A stretch of 64,000 bases of DNA. Source: Oceanicoccus sp. KOV_DT_Chl. Its GTDB lineage: Bacteria > Pseudomonadota > Gammaproteobacteria > Pseudomonadales > Dasaniaceae. Positions 49,374 through 59,625 of the stretch are shown here, one piece after another. The stretch lies in assembly GCF_900120175.1 (NCBI RefSeq), contig NZ_FQLF01000005.1, positions 622,501 through 686,500 on the forward strand, written 5' to 3'. The notes under the pieces were generated by a model, which searched no databases, was not told where the DNA came from, and saw only the letters and a program-made list of their open reading frames with translations. The position numbers and the translations under genes were made by a program. Positions within the stretch are counted from its first letter, which is position 1; each line of letters starts with the position of its first letter.

Positions 49374-52010
49374 TTATTTATTATCGATGACAAAAGCTGC
49401 GCTGAAAATTAACTCACTGGCCATCAACAGGTCCAGATGATAACCGCCCCCGGGGAAACCCTCTACCGGCCGCTCAAATCGAAATTGCATTTTACCTTCC
49501 TGACCAATCAGCACTACCGGCGCAGAGACTATCTGGACAGAGCGCGCACCATCAAATAATACCGCCTGCAACACTGTCGCCGGCTGGGTAAAATTAGCGT
49601 AGTGAAAACCAATATGCAAAGTACGATCAGCGCGAGTTTTATTATTAGGCGGTGAATCCAAATCAGCAATTGCGATTCCACTAAGCTGTAAATTTGATAT
49701 CACCGGCCCCATCTCTCCCAATTGCCGCTTAAGATCCTGCAGCTGACTATTATTCGGAAAAGCTGATAATGCAGCCTCCGTTAATGCCACTGCACCATTA
49801 ATATCTCGCGCCTCCATGGCTGCAACTGCGTTCGCCAATGTCTGGCCCACAATAGTAGCCAAGCCAGTCAACGCGGCATCACGTTTAGGCTGTATCGCCA
49901 ACACGGCTCTATATTTTTCAACTGCGTTGGGCTCTACGCCAAACCACTGCTGCCGACCCGAGAGTTCGTTCGCTTCTAATAATAACTGCTGAATGGTTTG
50001 CTCTTGTTTTCTTGCCAGTGGCAACTGATCCTGTATTGCCAATAGCGCAATATCATCAGGTCTGACTGATAAGCCGTTCGCTACTAGTGACTGCGCCTTA
50101 TCAAATTGCTGCTTATTCATACTCTTTATAGCCAATTGACTGTAACGCTCAGCAATATCATTTAAGCCCTTATTAGCAGGCTTATTATCACTATCCAAAC
50201 TCAGCACCTGCTCAAACAATTCTTTCGCGTTTTGCTCCGGCGGCTGAATTAATCGATCCCTTGAGAGGTAATTCTGCGCCTGCGTCAGCAATACTTCGAT
50301 GCTTTCAAACTGCTCTAAACGCTGACTTAATAATAAAAAGTTATTTTCTGCCGACAAATCCGGAAACCAGGCAAGCGCAGCTTCCAAACGGCTGCGCGCT
50401 GCTATTAATTCACCAGCAGTTATCGCCGCCGATACTGACGACAGCGACTTTTGTTTAAGCTCTTCAAGCGCCGCACTGGCCCTAAGCTCTTGTGGCTGTA
50501 GCGCTAATACTTGGCGGTATTGATCTAATAGTTCTGGCATTTTATCTGGCTGCCGGTCGATCTCGGCTTGCAAAATTACAGCGTTAGCCAGCAGCTGGGT
50601 AACAGGATCTAATGACTGATTCACCTCACCTTGCCCATCATTGGAGCTGGTAGCTAGCGATTCATCCGCTGCCGCCTTGCTTTCAGACGCACCTACATCA
50701 AGCGACTCTTGCTTTACGTCCTGTGCGCTATTAACGCTTAATTGCGCTTTAGTGACTGACTCAGTGGTTAAGGAAACTGGTGTTTTGGGCCCAGCTGTGG
50801 GTAACGAAGTCTCACTTTCATTTTGTGTGGGTACTGCTTTTGACGGTGCATTCTGTGTAGTTACCTCCGGCACTTTATCGGTAAGCTCTGCCGCGGTTTG
50901 TCGACGGTCATTGTTACTGTACATATAGCCCGCAAAAATTAACGCGGCGACAATCGGCACGGCAAATATCCACTGCTGCTTATTCGCTTGCTGCGGTCGC
51001 TGTAAATCTTCTTTCGGGATATGTAATGACTCCTCTGCTGAGCCATCACCAGCACTCGGTGGTGCCTTACTTACGGCAGCGGCCCGCTGCAGCACTTCTG
51101 TGTCGGCAGAGGCGTTAGTGCCGCTCACTAATCTAACTTGCTCGCTACGCAAAGGCGTATGCTCATGACTGCCCAGATACTCAAAACCCTGAGTAGGACG
51201 CCATTGATCCAAGACCCCTATATCTACCAACGACAACGCCTGCACTAATTCATTGCCTGTTTGATAACGATCTTTTGGCTCTTTCGCCATTAGCTTATCA
51301 ATCAAATACTGATAACCCGACAGCGCGTCAGGTAATTTAGGGATAGGGGCAGAAACATGCTTTATTCCCACCGCCACTGGGGACTCCGCTTCATAGGGCA
51401 CGCGCCCTGCCAACATGTAATAAATCAGCACACCTAAACTATAAAGGTCAGACCGTGAATCAATCGCTTCGCCCCTGGCCTGCTCCGGGCTCATATAATG
51501 CGGCGTACCCAAGGCAGTACCTGTGCGTGTCATTGTGCTGGCAGAGTCTGCCGCTCGCGCAATACCAAAATCCATCAACACCGCTCGGCCGTCCAGATTA
51601 TGGATCATAATATTTTCAGGTTTTACATCACGATGCACATAACCTTTGCGACCGGCATAATCCAACGCTCTGGCAACTTCAGCAACAATACGGAATAACT
51701 GTTCACTATTAAGGCTGGGCAATCGATCCTTTAAATCCTGCCCCTCGATGTACTCCATCGACAAATAATGGTGGCCATTTTGAATACCCACATCATGTAC
51801 GGTGACTATATGTGGATGCACCAATCGACTAACGATTCTTGCTTCCCGTAAAAATCGCTCACTGAAGCTCTCATCTTGCGACAACAGCGGAGACATGACC
51901 TTCAGCGCCACTTCACGCTGAAAGCTTTCCTGAATGGCTAAATAGACTGTCGCCATGCCACCACGCCCAATGGGACGGACGACTCGATATCCGGGAATAT
52001 CTATTTTGAT
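49374..52010 (-). CDS. Membrane-bound Ser/Thr protein kinase with TPR-like and beta C-terminal domains
   Basis: Hanks-type kinase of about 878 residues. The glycine loop PIGRGGMATVYLA, VALK, HRDVKPENI, DFGIARA and GTPHYMSPEQARG are all intact, so it should be active. A low-complexity linker precedes one transmembrane helix (WIFAVPIVAALIFAGYMYS). The outer part has an S/T/E-rich segment, TPR-like helices and a terminal beta domain (LHIGFHYANF...GYHLDLLMAS). The first ATG in frame (51956) lies inside the glycine loop and would remove the P-loop. The conserved start IKIDIPGYRVV begins at an ATC codon (52008-52010), seven bases after AGGGG. That is either a rare start or a base error for ATG. Confidence 0.85.
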   Translation of the reverse strand: MKIDIPGYRVVRPIGRGGMATVYLAIQESFQREVALKVMSPLLSQDESFSERFLREARIVSRLVHPHIVTVHDVGIQNGHHYLSMEYIEGQDLKDRLPSLNSEQLFRIVAEVARALDYAGRKGYVHRDVKPENIMIHNLDGRAVLMDFGIARAADSASTMTRTGTALGTPHYMSPEQARGEAIDSRSDLYSLGVLIYYMLAGRVPYEAESPVAVGIKHVSAPIPKLPDALSGYQYLIDKLMAKEPKDRYQTGNELVQALSLVDIGVLDQWRPTQGFEYLGSHEHTPLRSEQVRLVSGTNASADTEVLQRAAAVSKAPPSAGDGSAEESLHIPKEDLQRPQQANKQQWIFAVPIVAALIFAGYMYSNNDRRQTAAELTDKVPEVTTQNAPSKAVPTQNESETSLPTAGPKTPVSLTTESVTKAQLSVNSAQDVKQESLDVGASESKAAADESLATSSNDGQGEVNQSLDPVTQLLANAVILQAEIDRQPDKMPELLDQYRQVLALQPQELRASAALEELKQKSLSSVSAAITAGELIAARSRLEAALAWFPDLSAENNFLLLSQRLEQFESIEVLLTQAQNYLSRDRLIQPPEQNAKELFEQVLSLDSDNKPANKGLNDIAERYSQLAIKSMNKQQFDKAQSLVANGLSVRPDDIALLAIQDQLPLARKQEQTIQQLLLEANELSGRQQWFGVEPNAVEKYRAVLAIQPKRDAALTGLATIVGQTLANAVAAMEARDINGAVALTEAALSAFPNNSQLQDLKRQLGEMGPVISNLQLSGIAIADLDSPPNNKTRADRTLHIGFHYANFTQPATVLQAVLFDGARSVQIVSAPVVLIGQEGKMQFRFERPVEGFPGGGYHLDLLMASELIFSAAFVIDNK

Positions 52011-52115
52011 TTGACTACCCCTAAGAACCCAGTTGATGTGCGCTTATTATCACTATTATCAGTATGTCTTTTTTATATCACAGTTCTGGCTAAAGCTTAT
52101 ACCTATCAGAACCAA

Positions 52116-52140
52116 AAAACCGCCCATAAGGAGCGGTTTT
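52116..52140 (-). terminator. Intrinsic terminator after grxD
   Basis: Stem AAAACCGC / GCGGTTTT with TTTTTT following on minus, 50 bases past the grxD stop. Confidence 0.72.
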
Positions 52141-52192
52141 AATCTGTAAACAATCGAACTGGGACGGCTTTTGCAATCCTCGCGCTACAGCG

Positions 52193-52525
52193 CTATTCGC
52201 TCTCTGCCGTTGCCTGGGCAGCATCTTTAATCAAAGTCTGCAATTCACCCTTATCAAACATATCGCAAACGATATCACAACCGCCGACCAGCTCCCCATT
52301 TACCCACAACTGCGGAAATGTTGGCCAGTTTGCATAAACCGGTAAGTTGGCACGAATCTCAGGGTTAGACAATATATCTACAAAAGCAAAGCGCTCTCCA
52401 CAGGACATCAGCGATTGCACCGTCCGCGCCGAAAATCCGCACTGCGGTTGATTGGGGGAGCCCTTCATATACAAAATAATCGGGTTGCTTTCGACTTGAT
52501 CTTTAATTGTTTCCATTATGTCCAT
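52193..52525 (-). CDS. grxD: Monothiol glutaredoxin GrxD (Grx4)
   Basis: CGFS-type glutaredoxin of 110 residues that carries [2Fe-2S] clusters between proteins and helps iron-sulfur assembly. KGSPNQPQCGFSARTV holds the active cysteine C29; WPTFPQLWVNGELVGGCDI binds glutathione. AAGG lies eight bases before the first ATG. Fits with the nearby bfd/bfr iron genes. Confidence 0.96.
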   Translation of the reverse strand: MDIMETIKDQVESNPIILYMKGSPNQPQCGFSARTVQSLMSCGERFAFVDILSNPEIRANLPVYANWPTFPQLWVNGELVGGCDIVCDMFDKGELQTLIKDAAQATAESE

Positions 52526-52770
52526 CAGGCTTACCTTGGCTTAAATCTAAAAACGTAATTGTCCGCAAACAACTACCAGGTTACAAAATCGGGTTAAATA
52601 GACGGTCATTGTAACGTGAATACCAGCAAAATGCCCGACTAAATTACTCAGCAATAATACTTATAGATTAGTCCGTCGCCAATTCAATTTGTTCCGCCAC
52701 CCAACCTCAATGGCCTTTCGTTAGCATGCTCGTAAACAGACTATACCCGCTAAAATTCGTCACTAGACAA

Positions 52771-52799
52771 TTGCCAAACCCATGTCAGCACTATATGAT
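52771..52799 (+). promoter_or_regulatory. Candidate promoter upstream of argD
   Basis: -35 TTGCCA (52771-52776), 17-base spacer, -10 TATGAT (52794-52799). Predicted start near 52806, only a few bases before the hairpin at 52813. Confidence 0.55.
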
Positions 52800-52812
52800 T
52801 AGTTCTTAATTT

Positions 52813-52835
52813 AGGCAGCTCCAGCTGCCTTTTTG
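52813..52835 (+). terminator. Terminator-like hairpin in the argD leader
   Basis: Stem GGCAGC / GCTGCC with a four-base loop followed by TTTTT, 58 bases ahead of the argD start. It could end a short RNA, attenuate argD, or stabilise the 5' end. Confidence 0.55.
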
Positions 52836-52892
52836 CGTTTTTGGCTATAATTTTTCAGCTAAAAACTGATAGTTGAATTTGAGGATACCGCT

Positions 52893-54092
52893 GTGAACGC
52901 CGTCATGAATACTTATAGTCGCTTACCCGTGAGCTTTAGCCATGGTGTGGGCGCACGTCTATTTGATAGTGATGGCAAGGACTATCTGGATGCCATTAGT
53001 GGTATTGGTGTTAACGCCCTTGGTCACGCCCATCCCACAGTAACGGCTGCTATCCAACAACAAGCTGAAAAGCTCATCCACACCTCCAACCTCTATGGTG
53101 TCGAACGTCAGCAACAACTGGCAGAATCTCTTTGTAAAGTGTCCGGCATGGATACGGTTTTTTTCAGCAACTCAGGCGCCGAAGCTAATGAAGCGGCAAT
53201 TAAAATTGCTCGCCTTTATGGCCACAACAAGGACATTGAGCAACCCCAAATCATTGTGATGTCTAACGCTTTTCATGGAAGAACAATGGCAACGCTGACC
53301 GCTTCAGGCAATCGAAAAATCCAAGCAGGTTTTGAACCGCTGGTCAGTGGCTTTATTCGTGCCCCCTTTGGTGATATTGAGGCTTTGAGTAACATTGCCC
53401 GCAATAAGAGCAATGTCGTTGCCGTGTTAGTCGAGCCAATTCAAGGGGAAGGCGGTATCAATATTCCTCCAGCCAACTACCTGAAAGAAATCCGGCAATT
53501 GTGCGATCAACAGCAGTGGCTGATGATGCTTGACGAGGTTCAAAGCGGTAATGGCAGAACCGGCACTTACTTTGCCTATCAGCATCACGGTATTTTGCCC
53601 GATGTGGTCACGACCGCCAAAGGTCTGGGCAATGGCTTACCTATTGGTGCATGCTTGGCTCATGGCAAAGCGGCGGAAACTTTTGGACCAGGTAATCATG
53701 GCTCCACTTATGGCGGCAACCCTTTAGTTTGTGCCGCAGCGCAAGCAGTCGTTGATACTATTGAGCAACAACAGCTTTGCGATAACGCCAAGCAGTTAGG
53801 CGAATATATGTTGCAGCAATTTAGTGCTGCGCAACAGCAACAACCGATGATTAAAGCAGTAAGAGGCCAGGGCTTAATGATAGGCATTGAGCTGAGTGAA
53901 CCCTGCGCTGAAGTCGTCAATCTCGCTCGCAACTACAGCAATGAAAGTAACGGCAATAGCGGTGTACTTATCAACGTCACAGCGGGCAATGTCATTCGCT
54001 TGCTGCCGCCATTAATTATTAATCAGCAACAAGCCGAGCAAATTGTGACTACAGTGCTCGACGTTATTAACCAGTTTGCGGAATCAGCATAA
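52893..54092 (+). CDS. argD: Acetylornithine aminotransferase ArgD
   Basis: Class III PLP aminotransferase converting N-acetylglutamate semialdehyde to N-acetylornithine (and possibly succinyl-DAP in lysine synthesis). 399 residues. [56 protein letters not shown] and the Schiff-base lysine in [14 protein letters not shown]. Start is GTG, with GAGG eight bases upstream; the ATG four codons later is too far from that SD. Followed by argF after 29 bases. Confidence 0.94.
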   Translation: MNAVMNTYSRLPVSFSHGVGARLFDSDGKDYLDAISGIGVNALGHAHPTVTAAIQQQAEKLIHTSNLYGVERQQQLAESLCKVSGMDTVFFSNSGAEANEAAIKIARLYGHNKDIEQPQIIVMSNAFHGRTMATLTASGNRKIQAGFEPLVSGFIRAPFGDIEALSNIARNKSNVVAVLVEPIQGEGGINIPPANYLKEIRQLCDQQQWLMMLDEVQSGNGRTGTYFAYQHHGILPDVVTTAKGLGNGLPIGACLAHGKAAETFGPGNHGSTYGGNPLVCAAAQAVVDTIEQQQLCDNAKQLGEYMLQQFSAAQQQQPMIKAVRGQGLMIGIELSEPCAEVVNLARNYSNESNGNSGVLINVTAGNVIRLLPPLIINQQQAEQIVTTVLDVINQFAESA

Positions 54093-54121
54093 CTGCAAAT
54101 CAGATAGACAAGCACAACACT

Positions 54122-55027
54122 ATGGCAGCTAAACATTTTTTAACGCTTTTGGATTTAAGCCCCAATGAACTGAAAGGTTTGATTGACCGCGCAATTGTGC
54201 TCAAGCACAAATTGGCTAATGGCGGCCATGAAACCCCTTTGCATAATAAAGTGCTGGGAATGATTTTTGAAAAATCATCTACCCGCACGCGCGTCTCTTT
54301 TGAAACGGGCATGGTACAACTGGGGGGTCATGCCATGTTCTTATCGCCACGAGACACCCAACTGGGACGTGGCGAACCCATTGAAGATAGCGCCAGAGTG
54401 TTATCATCAATGGTCGATATCATTATGATACGTACCTTCGGCCATGAAATTATTGAGCGCTTTGCACAATATTCATCGGTGCCGGTCATCAATGCACTCA
54501 CTGATGAATATCACCCCTGCCAACTGTTAGCAGACATGCAAACTTACATGGAACACCGGGGCAGCATTCAAGGCAAAGTGGTCAGTTGGATAGGTGATGG
54601 CCATAATATGTGCCAATCCTATATTAACGCCGCCAAACAATTCGATTTTGAGTTACGTATCGCCTGCCCTGAAGGCTTCGAACCCAATGCCGAATTACTT
54701 GCAGCAAATAAAGACAGGGTTACTATCGTGCGCGACCCTAAAGAAGCCGCCAGAGACTCTAACCTACTGGTCACAGATGTATGGGCATCCATGGGTCAAG
54801 AAGAACAGCAAGCGGAGCGGCTGCAACAGTTTTCAGGCTATCAAATCAATGACGAGTTACTCTCATTCGCAGCCACAGATGCGCTATATATGCACTGCCT
54901 TCCAGCCCACCGCGGCGAAGAGATCAGCGCCGAACTGATGGAAAATCCCAACACCGTTATTTGGGATGAAGCTGAAAATCGCCTGCATGCACAAAAAGCA
55001 CTGTTAGAATTATTGTTACAGCAGTAA
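54122..55027 (+). CDS. argF: Ornithine carbamoyltransferase ArgF
   Basis: Makes citrulline from ornithine and carbamoyl phosphate. 301 residues. Carbamoyl-phosphate loop [23 protein letters not shown], and the ornithine-binding [11 protein letters not shown]. Lies between argD and the ABC ATPase in one apparent operon (gaps of 29 and 30 bases). Confidence 0.97.
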   Translation: MAAKHFLTLLDLSPNELKGLIDRAIVLKHKLANGGHETPLHNKVLGMIFEKSSTRTRVSFETGMVQLGGHAMFLSPRDTQLGRGEPIEDSARVLSSMVDIIMIRTFGHEIIERFAQYSSVPVINALTDEYHPCQLLADMQTYMEHRGSIQGKVVSWIGDGHNMCQSYINAAKQFDFELRIACPEGFEPNAELLAANKDRVTIVRDPKEAARDSNLLVTDVWASMGQEEQQAERLQQFSGYQINDELLSFAATDALYMHCLPAHRGEEISAELMENPNTVIWDEAENRLHAQKALLELLLQQ

Positions 55028-55057
55028 AACCGATCGCCAGCCAGGACTCCGACCACT

Positions 55058-56098
55058 TTGCTACAAGTTGACAATATTCAATGCCAATACGATACCCAAG
55101 CGGTACTGGAAGATGTCAGCTTTCATGTCAATGAGGGCGATATTTGTTGCCTGCTCGGCCCCAGCGGCTGTGGCAAAACAACTGCCTTACGGGCCATCGC
55201 CGGCTTTCAATCTCTTTCCCATGGCCAAATCACGCTAGGCGGGCAACTGCTTAGCGCGCCCGGCTTTGAACTGGAGCCTGAACAACGCCACATAGGCATG
55301 GTATTTCAGGATTACGCTTTATTTCCTCACTTGACCGTGCATGAAAACATTCGGTTTGGTATTCGTAAATCGACCGAAACAGAGCAGCGTAAAATCATCA
55401 AGCAACTGCTCGGCCTGATTCAGCTGGAAAAAGTAGCACAGCGCTACCCTCATGAATTATCCGGCGGACAACAGCAGCGAGTGGCCCTTGCCCGGGCTTT
55501 AGCACCCAATCCACGTTTACTATTACTGGATGAACCCTTCTCCAACCTCGATATTGAACTGCGACGGCACTTAAATTTAGAAGTTAGAGAGATACTAAAA
55601 GAATACGGCATCAGCGCTATCCTCGTAACCCACGATCAGGAAGAAGCATTTTCTTTTAGTGACCAGGTAGGCTTGTTGCATGCGGGAAGATTGCAGCAAT
55701 GGGACACCCCGTTTAATTTATACCATGAACCGGCCAACCGCTTTGTCGCCAACTTTATTGGCCAAGGCGGACTATTACCCGGCATGACGCTAGACCAAAA
55801 CCGGGTTAAAACCGAGCTAGGTATCATCACCGGCAACCGAGCCTATAGCTGGCAAGCCAACATCCCTGTGGACATTTTGCTTCGACCGGATGACATCGTT
55901 CTCAACGGCGAAGGTGGTACCAGCGCCGAAGTGGTGAAGAAAATTTTTTCCGGAAGCGCCACCGCCTATTACCTGCGCCTGCCCAGCGGCAGTATTGTTG
56001 AAGCATTGTTCCCCAGCCACCAGAATTATGAGCTAGGGGAAAAGCTGCTAATCAACGCCAAAGTCGAGCATCTCATCGCATTCACACCTGATGAGTAA
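55058..56098 (+). CDS. ABC transporter ATP-binding protein, FbpC/PotA-like
   Basis: 346 residues. Walker A GPSGCGKTTALRAI, Q-loop FQDYALFPHL, signature LSGGQQQRVALARAL, Walker B LLLLDEPFSNLD, H-loop LVTHDQEEA. The C-terminal 110 residues form an OB/TOBE-like regulatory domain (ILLRPDDIVLNG). This build is typical of iron(III), polyamine or sulfate importers. No permease or binding protein is adjacent, so its transport partner is encoded elsewhere. TTG start inferred, SD poor. The argF-ABC pairing also occurs in Pseudomonas. Confidence 0.88.
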   Translation: MLQVDNIQCQYDTQAVLEDVSFHVNEGDICCLLGPSGCGKTTALRAIAGFQSLSHGQITLGGQLLSAPGFELEPEQRHIGMVFQDYALFPHLTVHENIRFGIRKSTETEQRKIIKQLLGLIQLEKVAQRYPHELSGGQQQRVALARALAPNPRLLLLDEPFSNLDIELRRHLNLEVREILKEYGISAILVTHDQEEAFSFSDQVGLLHAGRLQQWDTPFNLYHEPANRFVANFIGQGGLLPGMTLDQNRVKTELGIITGNRAYSWQANIPVDILLRPDDIVLNGEGGTSAEVVKKIFSGSATAYYLRLPSGSIVEALFPSHQNYELGEKLLINAKVEHLIAFTPDE

Positions 56099-56241
56099 TT
56101 GGAAAATAACTCTTATGCATATCATTAGAAACTACTATAAAAAATTAATTTAAGGGCTCGTATTAATAATAAAAACCTATGTTTTCCATCACCCTTTTAT
56201 CTACTCTATGTTTGCAGGTTAGCGGTCACAGACAGATCCTT

Positions 56242-56261
56242 TTATCCACACATTATCCACA
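56242..56261 (+). promoter_or_regulatory. Two perfect DnaA boxes upstream of nrdA
   Basis: TTATCCACA at 56242-56250 and again at 56253-56261, 11 bases apart. DnaA binds upstream of nrdAB in E. coli and couples dNTP supply to replication initiation; the same logic is likely here. Confidence 0.75.
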
Positions 56262-56283
56262 ACTTCTCCTCAGCATATTGCCC

Positions 56284-56312
56284 TTGCAAAAGAGCCAAAA
56301 GCGCATTATCTT
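56284..56312 (+). promoter_or_regulatory. Candidate nrdAB promoter
   Basis: -35 TTGCAA (56284-56289), 17-base spacer, -10 TATCTT (56307-56312). Lies between the DnaA boxes and the NrdR-like palindrome. Confidence 0.55.
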
Positions 56313-56330
56313 GTATAAAGTTTTTCAATA

Positions 56331-56348
56331 ACCCCAATATATAGGGGT
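56331..56348 (+). promoter_or_regulatory. NrdR-like palindrome
   Basis: ACCCCAATATATAGGGGT: perfect ACCCC/GGGGT arms around an ATATA core, as in NrdR boxes. It would lie about 12-30 bases past the predicted start. The usual second box at three helical turns was not found. Confidence 0.6.
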
Positions 56349-56642
56349 GACGCACCGACAAAAACGAAGAAAAATTAACCAAATCATAAAAAGTTAGTAC
56401 TTACTTTTTGTTATGTGTAGAAAAACAGAGGGGATAAGACGGAAAGCCGTTGCCATCAGATCAGCGCCTAACTCGATAACAGCCATGTCATGGCCCTATC
56501 GCTAGGCATATTTATCGGCACCTATGCAAAAACTGCTTTTGCCAGGTTCGCCGATATTATTTTGATAGCGACCACCACTCGCCCCAAAACCAATGATATT
56601 AAATGCTGAGCTGACGCTGCGATCGCAGCACCCGGAGAACCT

Positions 56643-59526
56643 ATGCACACCGAAGTAGACGATAACAAGAATGTCGCCCCTCCTGCGGCAACAACCTCTA
56701 CAACCACCAACGCCGAATTACAAGCAACTGCTCCGGGTCAATTACGAGTTATCAAGCGTAATGGCACTGTTGTTAGTTACGATGACAGCAAAATCACCGT
56801 GGCCATCACCAAAGCCTTTCTCGCAGTTGAGGGTGGCTCGGCAGCGGCATCTACCCGCATTCATGAGACGGTAGAAAAACTGGCTCAACAAGTCAGCGCC
56901 ATCTTCAAACGACGCATGTCCTCTGGCGGCACTATCCACATTGAAGATATTCAGGATCAGGTTGAATTGGCTCTAATGCGTAGCGGCGAGCACAAAGTGG
57001 CTCGCGATTACGTACTTTACCGTGAGCAGCGCCGCCAACAGCGCGCCGAGAAAGCTGCCTCAGAACCCACCAAGGCTCACCCCTCTATTTCGCGTTACTC
57101 TAGCTGATGGCACTCAGGCGCCACTAGACCTTGGCCGCATGGAGGTCATAGTCGGTGAAGCCTGTGCCGACCTAGGCAACGTGTCAGCGCAAGCGATTAT
57201 CGATGAAGCACTGAAAAATCTGTATGACGGCGTACCACTATCCGATGTAAACACCTCGCTGGTTATCACTGCCAGAACAATGGTGGAAAAAGAACCTAAC
57301 TACAGCTACGTTACCGCCCGCTTGCTACTCGACAATTTACGCGCCGAAGCACTGACATTTTTAGGTATCGCCAGCACCGCCACTCAAGCGGACATGAGCA
57401 CACTCTACACTCAGGCACTACCTGCCTATATTGAGAAAGGTGTCGAGCTGGAATTATTATCGCCAACCCTAAAAGAATATGACATGGAGAAACTGGGGCA
57501 AGCGCTGGATCCCTCGCGTGACCTTCAGTTCAATTATCTGGGCCTGCAAACGCTTTACGATCGTTACTTTATTCACAGCAACGGTGTCCGCATTGAATTG
57601 CCACAAATTTTCTTTATGCGTGTTGCCATGGGGCTTGCTGCTGAAGAAGCGCAAAAAGAAGAGCGTGCTATTGAGTTCTACCGCCTGCTTAGCTCTTTCG
57701 ACTACATGAGCTCAACACCAACATTATTTAATGCCGGCACCTTGCGGCCACAACTTTCATCTTGCTACTTGACCACCGTGCCCGACGATCTGCACGGTAT
57801 TTATGGCGCCATTCAAGATAACGCCATGCTGTCCAAATGGGCTGGCGGTTTAGGTAACGACTGGACCCCTGTGCGCGCTTTGGGTGCTTATATAAAAGGC
57901 ACAAACGGCAAATCACAAGGGGTTGTACCCTTCCTCAAAGTCGTCAACGACACTGCCGTTGCGGTTAATCAGGGCGGCAAACGCAAAGGCGCTGTTTGTG
58001 CTTACCTCGAAACCTGGCACATGGATATCGAAGAGTTTGTTGAGCTGCGCAAAAACACCGGTGATGATCGCCGTCGCACCCACGACATGAATACTGCCAA
58101 CTGGGTTCCTGACTTATTTATGAAGCGGGTATTCGATGACGGCCAGTGGACGTTATTCTCGCCTAACGATGTGCCCGATTTGCACGACCTATACGGTGAA
58201 GCCTTTGAAACTCGTTACACCGAATACGAAGCACAGTGTAAAAGCGGTGAAATGAAGCTATTTAAAACCGTTCGCGCCCAGGAATTATGGCGCAAAATGC
58301 TAGGCATGTTATTTGAAACCGGCCACCCATGGATTACCTTTAAAGATCCTTGCAACATCCGCTCACCACAGCAACATGTTGGTGTCGTGCATTCTTCCAA
58401 TCTGTGTACCGAGATCACACTCAATACCAATAAAGAAGAAATTGCCGTTTGCAACCTCGGCTCAGTCAATCTGGCGCAACATATCGAAAACGGTAGCCTT
58501 AATCTAATCAAACTGGAAAAAACCATAAAAACCGCTGTACGTATGCTCGATAATGTTATCGACATTAACTACTACTCGGTGCCACAGGCGAAAAAGTCCA
58601 ACTTGCTTCACCGCCCTGTAGGTCTGGGTTTGATGGGTTTCCAGGATGCGCTCTACATGCAGAGTATCGCTTACGGCTCTGACGAAGCGGTAGCATTTGC
58701 CGATCGCTCCATGGAAGCCATTAGCTACTACGCCATTCAAGCCTCCTCAGCGTTAGCCGAAGAGCGTGGCGCCTACACAAGTTTCAACGGCTCACTGTGG
58801 AGCCAGGGCATATTGCCTATCGATTCAGTGAAAAAACTCATCGACGAGCGTGGTTCTAATTACATCGAAGTAGATCAATCAACAACACTGGACTGGGACA
58901 CACTACGTGAAACAGTTAAAACCAAAGGCATGCGTAATTCTAACGTTATGGCTATTGCGCCTACTGCTACCATCGCCAACATTACCGGTGTATCGCAGTC
59001 GATTGAACCGACGTATCAAAACCTGTACGTAAAATCCAACCTCTCTGGAGAGTTCACAGTTGTAAATCCGCATCTAGTTAAAGATCTGAAAGCTCGCGGC
59101 TTGTGGGATAACGTCATGGTGAATGACCTGAAATACTACGAAGGTAGCGTGCAGAAAATTGACCGCATCCCCGCTGAACTCAAAGCACTCTATTCCACCG
59201 CGTTCGAAATAGAGCCGCGCTGGATTGTTGATGCTGCTAGTCGCCGTCAAAAGTGGATTGATCAAGCGCAGTCATTAAACCTCTATATTTCAGGTGCATC
59301 GGGTAAGAAACTGGACATCACCTATCGGATGGCTTGGTTCCGTGGCCTTAAAACTACGTACTATCTGCGCGCTTTAGCGGCCACCGGTACGGAAAAATCC
59401 ACCATCGATACCGGTTCTCTCAACAAGGTATCGTCCAAAGCAGCCGCCCCTGCTGCAGCTGCAGGACCAGCACCGGTACCGCAAGCCTGTTCGCTGGACG
59501 ACCCTGACTGCGAAGCATGTCAGTAA
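56643..59526 (+). CDS. nrdA: Class Ia ribonucleotide reductase large subunit NrdA, apparent frameshift
   Basis: Reduces ribonucleoside diphosphates to deoxyribonucleotides with NrdB. About 960 residues after correction. Two N-terminal ATP-cone domains are visible: the first about 32-120 ([16 protein letters not shown]), the second about 150-235 ([21 protein letters not shown]), as in Pseudomonas NrdA. The catalytic part has [20 protein letters not shown], the finger loop [11 protein letters not shown], and the redox tail DDPDCEACQ. The frame breaks at the TTT 57088-57090; one T fewer gives HPSIRVTLADG, joining both parts. GGAG precedes the ATG. Confidence 0.95.
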
Positions 59527-59540
59527 CAAGCAGCGCTACT

Positions 59541-59572
59541 CAACAACCTCGCATCTAATGGCCGGGTTGTTG
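59541..59572 (+). other. Hairpin between nrdA and nrdB
   Basis: Stem CAACAACC / GGTTGTTG with a 16-base loop and no T run. It may tune the relative levels of the two subunits' messages; not a clear terminator. Confidence 0.4.
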
Positions 59573-59625
59573 GGCAAGCACAGAATAATGACATTAAATT
59601 GATAAAGTATTAAAGGTGAAAAAAC

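Larger units (their letters stand above)
52526..52892. other. Divergent intergenic region, grxD / argD
   Basis: 367 bases. On plus it contains a sigma-70-like promoter at 52771-52799, a terminator-like hairpin at 52813-52835 and an isolated TATAAT at 52846-52851 before argD. No small gene was recognised. Confidence 0.55.
56099..56642. other. nrdA upstream region
   Basis: 544 gene-free bases. It contains two DnaA boxes, a promoter candidate and an NrdR-like palindrome, then a leader of more than 300 bases. An AAAAAGT / ACTTTTT dyad lies at 56388-56409. The role of the long leader is unclear. Confidence 0.65.

Noticed and set aside
56490-56609. Short plus-strand frame of 39 codons in the nrdA leader
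   Set aside because: No ribosome binding site, odd composition and a competing open frame on the other strand; likely chance.
56643-57107. A separate short ATP-cone regulator (NrdR-like) before nrdA
   Set aside because: It has no zinc ribbon, and the frame joins nrdA after a one-base correction, giving the double-cone N-terminus seen in Pseudomonas.
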